From Flavobacteriaceae bacterium UBA7446 (GTDB lineage: Bacteria > Bacteroidota > Bacteroidia > Flavobacteriales > Flavobacteriaceae): a stretch of DNA of 7,546 nt. Under the pieces are notes generated by a model. That model searched no databases. It was not told the DNA's origin and saw only the letters and a list, made by a program, of their open reading frames with translations. Below, in pieces: positions 1 through 6,192 of the stretch (positions are counted from its first letter, which is position 1; each line of letters opens with the position of its first letter). The DNA is taken from NCBI GenBank assembly GCA_002478685.1, contig DLPY01000008.1, positions 1-7,546 of the forward strand, in the 5' to 3' direction. Made by a program: the position numbers and the translations under genes.

Positions 1-735
1 CTTTCCGCATCTGCGTCTGAAATTTTGGCTGCCGCCATGCAGGACTACGAACGTGCTGTGGTTTTGGGTAGTAAACAAACCTTTGGAAAGGGCACAGTAC
101 AAAATGTGCTAGAGTTGAACCGATTTGTATCTAAAAGCACCTATGGTGATCTAGGTGCATTGAAATACACTACCGAAAAGTTTTATCGCATTACAGGAAA
201 ATCTACGCAGTTAGAGGGGGTAAAATGTGATGTGGTAGCACCAGACCGCTACGCCTATGTGGATATTGGCGAGAAAGACGAGGAAAATCCATTGGTGTGG
301 GATCAAATTGCTTCATCGTCGTTTTCTAAATGGAACGGCTATGGGAACTATCAAGATGTGATTCAAAAAAGTGTTGTACGCATTGAAAAAAACGAGCTTT
401 TTCAGTTAATAGAAAAAAACGCAAAATGGGTTAAGGCGCAGCAAGACAAAAATGTATTTTCGTTGAACTACGATGCATTTTCATCAGAAGTTGAAAAGGA
501 CAAAACAGTTGCCGATACTTTTGAAGTTTTGGACGATTATACGAATTCACTATCGTTTACATCGCTTCCATATGAGCATACTAAAATGAAAACAGACACC
601 ATGCTGTTGGAAAAGCGTAAGCGATGGAAAAAAGCGCTTAATAAAGACATATATTTAGAAGAGGCTGTACATATTCTTGAGGATTTGGAATTAAATTTTA
701 TTCCAACTAAACGATTAGCCTCACAACAAAATTAA
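1..735 (+). CDS. prc: Tail-specific (C-terminal processing) protease, Prc/CtpA type, 3' part
   Basis: A periplasmic S41 serine protease that degrades or trims proteins from the C-terminus; only the last 244 codons are here, with the left edge removing the signal peptide, PDZ domain and start of the protease domain. Numbering from the first codon at base 1, residues 2-20 (SASASEI...QDYERAVV) and TFGKGTVQ (27-34) match the Prc active-site region. By comparison with E. coli Prc (Ser430, Asp441, Lys455) the catalytic residues would be S4, D15 and K30, with one extra residue between D15 and K30. The rest, with ENPLVWDQI near residues 95-103 and KDIYLEEAVHILEDL near 218-232, fits the C-terminal domain of long tail-specific proteases (DUF3340 type), so this is the Prc subclass rather than short CtpA. 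The stop TAA at 733-735 overlaps the convergent rodA stop. Its promoter lies outside the window. Family assignment is firm; substrates cannot be inferred. Confidence 0.93.
   Translation, partial: LSASASEILAAAMQDYERAVVLGSKQTFGKGTVQNVLELNRFVSKSTYGDLGALKYTTEKFYRITGKSTQLEGVKCDVVAPDRYAYVDIGEKDEENPLVWDQIASSSFSKWNGYGNYQDVIQKSVVRIEKNELFQLIEKNAKWVKAQQDKNVFSLNYDAFSSEVEKDKTVADTFEVLDDYTNSLSFTSLPYEHTKMKTDTMLLEKRKRWKKALNKDIYLEEAVHILEDLELNFIPTKRLASQQN
685..706. repeat. Inverted repeat, 7-bp arms, near the convergent gene ends
   Basis: TTGGAAT (685-691) pairs with ATTCCAA (700-706) across an 8-base AT-rich loop. It lies in the last codons of the protease gene and about 25 bases beyond the rodA stop on the minus strand. 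Neither strand has a T-run after it, so it is not a standard intrinsic terminator. A role in stabilising the 3' end of the rodA message is possible but unsupported; codon constraint alone could produce it. Confidence 0.35.
732..735. other. Shared convergent stop codons (TTAA)
   Basis: The palindrome TTAA contains the protease stop TAA on the plus strand (733-735) and the rodA stop TAA on the minus strand (732-734). There is therefore no intergenic space, and any terminator for either gene must lie inside the other gene's coding sequence. I see no hairpin followed by a T-run within about 80 bases on either side. Confidence 0.95.
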
Positions 736-1973
736 TCCATTCGCTGGTAGGTGATACGCAAATAAATACCTAGGAAAACACTAAACGCTAATAAGCTGGA
801 GCCACCATAACTCATTAGCGGTAAAGGAATACCAATAGTGGGAACGAGTCCCACTACCATGCCTAAGTTTATAGCAACATGAATAAACAAAGTACAGGCA
901 AAACCAAGGCAAAACACTCTTGAAAACGTCTTTTTTTGTTTATATGCAACTCTAACAATTCGCAGCATTAAGACTAAAAAAAGCAGCAACACAAAAGAGG
1001 AGCCTATAAACCCCCATTCTTCTCCAATTGTGGTAAAAATATAGTCGGTTTGTTGTTCTGGGACAAAGCCGCCTTTCGTTTGTGTGCCCTCCAAAAATCC
1101 TTTACCCGAAAATCTACCCGACCCAATGGCAATTTGTGATTGATTGATATTATATCCAACTCCTTGTGTATCTAGCTCTTTGCCAAGAAGTATATTGAAT
1201 CTATCCCTGTGACGTTGCTCAAAAATATGCTCAAAAATATAGGATACGGAGTAAGTAAATCCGCCAAAAATAATGCTAACGAGTAGGGCAGGGAAAACAA
1301 TTTTTTTGCGTTTTTGCTTAGATTGTAGGGCAATGTATAAAATTGCAAATAGTAAAATCGCAACCATTACCCAATACATATCAAGCAATAATGTTGAAAC
1401 GAATAAAACAAAAAGACTGATAAGGCATATGAAGAAAAATGAAGGTAGACCCTCAATGTGCAATACCAAAAAGAAACCAAGTAGCACAAGTGCGGTTCCA
1501 GGGTCTGGTTGTAAAAGGGTAAGAATTGCGGGAATCCCCATAATTACAAACGCACTTATATAGTCTTTGGTTTTTTTAATTTGGGTATTAAAACCGCCTA
1601 AATGTTTGGCAAATGTTAGGGCAACTGCAACCTTGGCAAACTCAGAAGGCTGTAAGCTAAAACTCCCAATATTATACCATGATTTCGCACCAGACACCTC
1701 AGTTCCAAACAACCAAAGCCCTAGCAAGCTGCCAATAGAAACTAAATAAATAATGCTTGCGTAACGCTCAAAAAATCTGGTATCAAAAAATTGTATAATA
1801 AAAATCAGTATAACCCCTAACCCAAAAGAAATTAGTTGCTTTTGCATAAAACTAAGTGCAACAGAGTTATCATCGGCATTATACACTGCAGAGTAAATGT
1901 TTATCAATCCGATACCAAATAAAACGAGGTACAGCAGCAAACTAAACCAATCAAATCGTGCGAGTTTATTCAT
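732..1973 (-). CDS. rodA: RodA, SEDS-family peptidoglycan glycosyltransferase
   Basis: Inner-membrane polymerase that builds glycan strands from lipid II in the elongasome, paired with PBP2. The 413-residue product is mostly hydrophobic, with about ten membrane segments, the family norm. SEDS signatures are present: GAKSWYNIGSFSLQPSEFAK (95-114), QPDPGTALV (155-163), RDRFNILLGKELDTQGVGYN (256-275), VPEQQTDYIF (304-313) and GLVPTIGIPLPLMSYGGSSL (375-394). D268 in LDTQGVGYN aligns with the catalytic aspartate of the large extracellular loop (E. coli RodA Asp262). RodA is preferred over FtsW because the gene directly follows mrdA and mreBCD. The ATG start at 1973 lies inside the last codons of mrdA (8-bp overlap, stop at 1966-1968), which suggests translational coupling; no Shine-Dalgarno is visible. 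It is the last gene of the cluster and its TAA (732-734) shares bases with the opposing protease stop. Confidence 0.96.
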   Translation of the reverse strand: MNKLARFDWFSLLLYLVLFGIGLINIYSAVYNADDNSVALSFMQKQLISFGLGVILIFIIQFFDTRFFERYASIIYLVSIGSLLGLWLFGTEVSGAKSWYNIGSFSLQPSEFAKVAVALTFAKHLGGFNTQIKKTKDYISAFVIMGIPAILTLLQPDPGTALVLLGFFLVLHIEGLPSFFFICLISLFVLFVSTLLLDMYWVMVAILLFAILYIALQSKQKRKKIVFPALLVSIIFGGFTYSVSYIFEHIFEQRHRDRFNILLGKELDTQGVGYNINQSQIAIGSGRFSGKGFLEGTQTKGGFVPEQQTDYIFTTIGEEWGFIGSSFVLLLFLVLMLRIVRVAYKQKKTFSRVFCLGFACTLFIHVAINLGMVVGLVPTIGIPLPLMSYGGSSLLAFSVFLGIYLRITYQRMD

Positions 1974-3828
1974 TTATACTGAAGGGTTTGTTGCTGGTTA
2001 CTTTTGCGTACTCTGCTTCCAAACTACCTTCCATCATGTGTTTTTCTAACCATGAGCGTTTCACATTCCCGGTGAGGTATTTTTCAATGACCAAACTTGC
2101 AATGGGTGCCGCCCATCTACCACCCCAATACCCATTTTCAACAATGACGCTAAGGGCAATTTTTGGATTGTCTTTTGGTGCAAACGCAATGAACATCGAG
2201 TGGTCTGTAAGCTGGGTTCTAACACCATTGATTCTTGTAAAGTTTTCAATAGTCCCTGTTTTTCCGCATACCTCGATTCCTTGTATCGATGCAATGCGCG
2301 CAGTACCTTTTTTTACTACGTTTGCCATGCCTTCAATTACAGGTTCAAAATGTTCTTTTGATATGCTAGCAAATCGTTTTGTTCTGTACTTGACAGCTAT
2401 GAAATCACCTTGAATTCCCTTTATAAAATGTGGGGTATAGAAAAATCCACGATTAGCAATTGCTGCTGTAACATTTGCCAATTGGATTGGAGTCATCAAA
2501 ATTTCGCCTTGTCCAATGGCGTTAGAGACTGTTGTTGCACCATTCCAAAGCTGGTTGGGGTACCACAAATTATAAAAATTAGCATTTGGCACATAGCCAG
2601 ATTGTCCCACAGGATGATCGTAGCCCAAATAATTTCCTAGCCCAAAACTACTGAGGTGACTATGCCAAGTGTTTATGCCGTCTGGTGCATTATTTTCTTT
2701 ATCAATAATGCGCCTATACACATTTGAAAAATAAGTATTACACGAATTGTAGATTCCTCGGTCTAAGTTATTTTTTGTGCCAGGTTTACACTTGCATTCC
2801 ATAAACTGATTTTGCGCATAGAAGTGGCCACTGTAGCACGTAAATCTTGCGTTTGGCTGGATTACCTCCTCTTCAAGTGCAACAAGTGCGTTAAGCACTT
2901 TAAATGGAGAACCTGGTGGGTATTGCCCTTGCAACGAGCGATCAAACAAAAATCGATTGAGTGTGTCTTGCTTTAAAACTCTAAAATTTGCAGAACGATC
3001 TCTGCCTACAAGTAAATTTGGCGCATAAGTGGGCGTACTAACACTCATTAAAATTTCGCCTGTGCTTGGCTCTATAGCCAAAATCCCACCACGTTTATTG
3101 GCAAGAAGTTTGGTGCCGTATTCTTGTAAATCAATATCAATAGATAGCGTAATATCTTGAGCTGGTGTAGGAAGCGTATCTAGCTGCTTTTCTTTATAAG
3201 GTCCAATAACTCGATTAAACTTATCGCGTTGCAAATAGGTAACGCCTTTTTTCCCTCGAAGTATTTTCTCGTACGTTTTTTCAATGCCTTGCCTACCAAT
3301 AAGCTCGCCTCGCTTGTAGTATGGGTTGGTTTCCATATCAAAATAATTTACCTCGCTGATGTAGCCTAAAATGTTAGATGCAACATCAGTATGGTAGGCA
3401 CGCACTGATTTTCGCTGAATGTACATTCCAGGAAATTTCCACATTTTTTCTTGCAGTGTGGCATAATCTTCCTTTGAAATTTGACCTAACAAAACTGAGG
3501 GAGCACGAAACGAATAGCGTTTGGCCTTGGCAAGTTTCTTATTGAGTTCTTGCTTTGTTAGCCGAAGCATTTTACATAGGTCTAAGGTGTCAAATGACAT
3601 TAGGTCTTTTGGAACAACCATTAGGTCATACATGGGTTGGTTGGAAACCAATAATTTTCCGTTACGGTCATACACATAGCCGCGTTCTGGATAGACAAAT
3701 TGCTTTAGTACCGAATTTTTCAGTGATAAATCACCAAACTCTTCCGATAAAATTTGCAATGAAAATAGGCGTGCAAACATTACAATTCCAAAAAAACTAA
3801 TGAGAATGGGTAAAAAGCGTTTTCTCAT
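1966..3828 (-). CDS. mrdA: Penicillin-binding protein 2, elongasome transpeptidase
   Basis: Class B PBP, a monofunctional DD-transpeptidase that cross-links side-wall peptidoglycan made by RodA and the target of beta-lactams such as mecillinam in E. coli. The 620-residue protein has a short cytoplasmic N-terminus and one membrane anchor (about 5-26), the dimerisation/pedestal region beginning PERGYVYDRNGKLLVSNQP (48-66), and a C-terminal transpeptidase domain. The three active-site boxes are complete: SPFK (S307 nucleophile, K310), SCN (362-364) and KTG (523-525). GRQGIEKTYEKILRGKKG (178-195) is also typical. Length is normal for PBP2. The start could be ATG at 3828, sharing one base with the mreD TGA (TGATG), or the GTG just before it at 3831, adding one residue; I chose ATG. 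Four cysteines (331, 345, 347, 363) cluster between the SPFK and SCN boxes. Context between mreD and rodA supports PBP2 over the division enzyme FtsI. Confidence 0.96.
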   Translation of the reverse strand: MRKRFLPILISFFGIVMFARLFSLQILSEEFGDLSLKNSVLKQFVYPERGYVYDRNGKLLVSNQPMYDLMVVPKDLMSFDTLDLCKMLRLTKQELNKKLAKAKRYSFRAPSVLLGQISKEDYATLQEKMWKFPGMYIQRKSVRAYHTDVASNILGYISEVNYFDMETNPYYKRGELIGRQGIEKTYEKILRGKKGVTYLQRDKFNRVIGPYKEKQLDTLPTPAQDITLSIDIDLQEYGTKLLANKRGGILAIEPSTGEILMSVSTPTYAPNLLVGRDRSANFRVLKQDTLNRFLFDRSLQGQYPPGSPFKVLNALVALEEEVIQPNARFTCYSGHFYAQNQFMECKCKPGTKNNLDRGIYNSCNTYFSNVYRRIIDKENNAPDGINTWHSHLSSFGLGNYLGYDHPVGQSGYVPNANFYNLWYPNQLWNGATTVSNAIGQGEILMTPIQLANVTAAIANRGFFYTPHFIKGIQGDFIAVKYRTKRFASISKEHFEPVIEGMANVVKKGTARIASIQGIEVCGKTGTIENFTRINGVRTQLTDHSMFIAFAPKDNPKIALSVIVENGYWGGRWAAPIASLVIEKYLTGNVKRSWLEKHMMEGSLEAEYAKVTSNKPFSINE

Positions 3829-4328
3829 CACTTGGAATTTCGAGTTAGTATTAGAACAAAAGCACTTGCCAAAATGGTCAGTAGGCTATTCGCAAACCAA
3901 GCACCTAGCAGCCACCCAATACGGTCAATATTTCCCACAACAAATAAAAAAACAAAAAAATGATGTACCAATATAACAAGTATTACATATTGAAATAGAC
4001 TTCCAAATGACTCGTGTTCAATTTTTAGGTCTTGTGGAGCCATGGTGTCGCTAAATACTGTTCTAATAAATAATGGGCGTGTATAAGCTATTAATATACA
4101 TGCAGCTGTGTGAACCCCTCCTGAAAAAAAGATAAAATCGACGCAAATGCCAATAAAAAACCCAGCCAAAAGAACAATCCATGACTCCCAACCGTTTGGT
4201 AAAAAAACAAGCAGCAATACATACACAAAAGGAGCATAAGGAATACCCAACAAAACAGGGTCAAACACAAATCCTTGTACAAATAGCATCACCAAAAACC
4301 ATAAAATCATTTTGGGTAATCTATTCAT
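3828..4328 (-). CDS. mreD: MreD, rod shape-determining membrane protein
   Basis: Small polytopic inner-membrane protein of the elongasome that partners MreC. The 166-residue product is strongly hydrophobic, with about five or six predicted helices (roughly 7-24, 30-44, 49-68, 72-88, 113-131, 138-161). The stretch around CVDFIFFSGGVHTAACILIAY (62-82) followed by TRPLF resembles the conserved 'D-F-x-G-xH-x-AA-xx-AY-xRP' core seen in Bacteroidota MreD. MreD sequences diverge widely, so identification rests equally on its place between mreC and mrdA. The reading frame extends to a TTG at 4334, but the ATG at 4328 is preferred: it gives an 8-bp overlap with the end of mreC, the same junction as mrdA/rodA. 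The coding strand carries two T7 runs separated by a G (3946-3960), both in frame. Confidence 0.9.
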   Translation of the reverse strand: MNRLPKMILWFLVMLFVQGFVFDPVLLGIPYAPFVYVLLLVFLPNGWESWIVLLAGFFIGICVDFIFFSGGVHTAACILIAYTRPLFIRTVFSDTMAPQDLKIEHESFGSLFQYVILVILVHHFFVFLFVVGNIDRIGWLLGAWFANSLLTILASAFVLILTRNSK

Positions 4329-5127
4329 TATCAATGTCGTTTATTAGTTTTTTAATCTCATCTGCTGAAGGAAAATGCACTACATATACTTGATTCAAGT
4401 TGCTCATGTCTTGAAATAGAGAAACACGCAAGCTGTAGTAATTGTCATTAAGTGGAACTTTAGTAGCTGAGACTTTACCAATGGGTATTTCGGCTGGAAA
4501 AATAGCCGACATACCGCCTGTGACAATGGAGTCACCCACAACAACATTTGCTGCCAAAGGTACATCAGAAAGTACCATACTATTAGGCGATTTGCTATCC
4601 CAATACAAACTACCAAAATGATTGCTTTTTTTGAGTTTGGCATTAATACGTAGCGATTTGTTAAGCAGTGAAATTACCCCACTGGTTTTTGTAGATACAT
4701 TTTCTATAACACCAATAATACCATTGGCAGTGATGACGCCCATTTCTTTTTTCACACCATCCTTTTCGCCTACATTAATAGTCAAATGATTATGCTTTAA
4801 CTTAACACTATTTCGAATTACTTGAGCCGGAATAACCTCAAATGGGATAGAATCCAGCAGAAATGCTTGGTTGTTTTTTGAGATGAGTTGTTCGAGCAAG
4901 TATTGATTTTCTGCTACGAGTTGTTCGTTGTGCATTTGTCTTTTAAAAGAGGAAAAAAAAGCATGACGAGCTTCAAAAAATGGTGCTGAAATAGCGTTGT
5001 TAAATGCTAAAAGGGAACTTCGTTGGTATTTTTGATTTTCAGCAATAAAAAGAAGTGATAATCCAAACAGCAATATGAACAACAAAAGCGTTCCGTTTCG
5101 CAGTATGCTGTTCAGTAGTTTTTGCAT
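4321..5127 (-). CDS. mreC: MreC, rod shape-determining periplasmic scaffold
   Basis: Bitopic protein linking cytoplasmic MreB/MreD to the periplasmic PBP2-RodA pair; the MreC-PBP2 contact activates synthesis in studied species. The 268 residues show a short cytoplasmic N-terminus, one membrane helix (about 12-29), a helical, probably coiled-coil stretch (about 60-88, rich in Q, E, L and N) and two beta-rich domains to about 253. Family-typical segments are INVGEKDGVKKEMGVI (117-132), GIIGVIENVS (136-145), GDSIVTGGMSAIFP (198-211) and EIPIGKVS (213-220). Length is normal for Bacteroidota. The ATG lies 7 bp after the mreB stop; AGGT within TAGGTAGCTC is a weak possible Shine-Dalgarno partly inside the mreB stop. 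The TAG stop at 4321-4323 lies downstream of the mreD start, giving the 8-bp overlap. Confidence 0.95.
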   Translation of the reverse strand: MQKLLNSILRNGTLLLFILLFGLSLLFIAENQKYQRSSLLAFNNAISAPFFEARHAFFSSFKRQMHNEQLVAENQYLLEQLISKNNQAFLLDSIPFEVIPAQVIRNSVKLKHNHLTINVGEKDGVKKEMGVITANGIIGVIENVSTKTSGVISLLNKSLRINAKLKKSNHFGSLYWDSKSPNSMVLSDVPLAANVVVGDSIVTGGMSAIFPAEIPIGKVSATKVPLNDNYYSLRVSLFQDMSNLNQVYVVHFPSADEIKKLINDIDNE

Positions 5128-5134
5128 GAGCTAC

Positions 5135-6163
5135 CTATTTAACCAAAATAGATTTATAGCGCTCAATGTTTTTAAGCGCGGTTCCTGTTCCGCGGACCAC
5201 TGCTCTCAGGGGATCTTCAGCAATAAAAATGGGAAGCTCAGTTTTTTGGGATAATCTTTTATCCAATCCTCTAAGCATAGATCCACCACCTGCCAAATAC
5301 ACACCTGTATTGTAAATGTCAGCGGCTAATTCGGGTGGCGTTTGCGCTAATGTTTCCATTACAGAGTCTTCAATGCGAATAATGGATTTATCAAGAGCTT
5401 TTTGAATTTCACGGTATGAAATCATAATTTCTTTTGGCTTCCCAGTGAGCAAATCACGCCCCTGTACCGACATATCATCTGGTGGATTTTCAAGTTCTTC
5501 TGTGGCAGATCCAACGGAAATTTTCACTCTCTCAGCAGTACGATCACCAATATATAAGTTATGCTGGGTACGCATATAGTAGATGATGTCGTTGGTAAAC
5601 ACGTCTCCAGCAATTTTCACCGATTTATCACACACAATCCCCGATAAAGCAATAACAGCGATTTCTGTAGTACCACCACCTATATCAATAATCATATTCC
5701 CTTTAGGCTGCATAATATCTATTCCAATACCAATGGCGGCTGCCATGGGCTCGTGAATAAGATAAACCTCCTTGCCGTTTACACGTTCAGCTGATTCGCG
5801 TACAGCACGCATTTCTACTTCTGTAATTCCAGAAGGAATACAAATAACCATGCGAAGCGAGGGCGTAAAAAAGTGTTTTTTAAGTGAAGGAATGTTCCTA
5901 ATGAACATGCTTATCATTTGCTCAGAGGCATTAAAGTCTGCAATAACTCCATCCTTAAGCGGTCGGATTGTTTTAATATTTTCATGTGTTTTTCCTTGCA
6001 TTTGATTAGCTTCCTGTCCAACTGCAATTATCTTGTTACTTGTTCTGTCCATTGCAACAATAGACGGGCTATCAACCACCACTTTGTCATTATGAATAAT
6101 TAGCGTGTTGGCAGTGCCTAAGTCAATCGCAATTTCTTCATTCAAAAAATCAAAAAACCCCAT
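5135..6163 (-). CDS. mreB: MreB, actin-like rod shape-determining protein
   Basis: Bacterial actin that forms short membrane-bound filaments and steers side-wall synthesis. The 342-residue length is standard. Nucleotide-site motifs are complete: IDLGTANTLI (13-22, phosphate 1), IIDIGGGTTEIAV (158-170, phosphate 2, D160) and GVYLAGGGSMLRGL (287-300, adenosine). The catalytic glutamate is E138 in HEPMAAAIG, matching the EEPMAAAIG region of other MreBs. ENIKTIRPLKDGVIADF (61-77) is near invariant in the family. The hydrophobic N-terminus MGFFDFL probably helps membrane binding (inference). The ATG at 6163 is the only sensible start, since the actin fold begins right after it. It follows purH by 29 bp, an AT-rich spacer with no Shine-Dalgarno; the seven bases before the ATG read TCCTTCC. 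Confidence 0.98.
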   Translation of the reverse strand: MGFFDFLNEEIAIDLGTANTLIIHNDKVVVDSPSIVAMDRTSNKIIAVGQEANQMQGKTHENIKTIRPLKDGVIADFNASEQMISMFIRNIPSLKKHFFTPSLRMVICIPSGITEVEMRAVRESAERVNGKEVYLIHEPMAAAIGIGIDIMQPKGNMIIDIGGGTTEIAVIALSGIVCDKSVKIAGDVFTNDIIYYMRTQHNLYIGDRTAERVKISVGSATEELENPPDDMSVQGRDLLTGKPKEIMISYREIQKALDKSIIRIEDSVMETLAQTPPELAADIYNTGVYLAGGGSMLRGLDKRLSQKTELPIFIAEDPLRAVVRGTGTALKNIERYKSILVK

Positions 6164-6170
6164 GGAAGGA

Positions 6171-6186
6171 AATATTGTATAATATT
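6171..6186. repeat. AT-rich inverted repeat in the purH-mreB spacer
   Basis: AATATT-GTAT-AATATT is a 16-base element whose arms are each self-complementary, so it is both a direct and an inverted repeat. It fills about half of the 29-bp spacer and ends 7 bases before the mreB ATG. It could be a protein site, a weak AU hairpin or chance in AT-rich DNA. The TATAAT it contains (6178-6183) is on the plus strand and would point away from mreB. Confidence 0.4.
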
Positions 6187-6192
6187 ACGAAA

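Noticed and set aside
1273..1749. Two plus-strand open frames (1273-1563 and 1567-1749) antisense to rodA
   Set aside because: Compositional shadows of a hydrophobic membrane protein gene; no family resemblance and no start signals.
1958..2413. Open frame of 151 codons on the plus strand, antisense to the 3' part of mrdA
   Set aside because: It lies wholly across the conserved PBP2 transpeptidase region and rodA start, has no recognisable domain, and is explained by the codon pattern of the real gene on the other strand.
4332..4334. TTG as the start of mreD
   Set aside because: An ATG two codons later gives a cleaner start and the same 8-bp overlap as the mrdA/rodA junction.
6178..6183. Perfect TATAAT box on the plus strand between purH and mreB
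   Set aside because: It would drive transcription antisense into purH, has no matching -35 element, and Bacteroidota use a different promoter consensus; AT-rich DNA gives this by chance.
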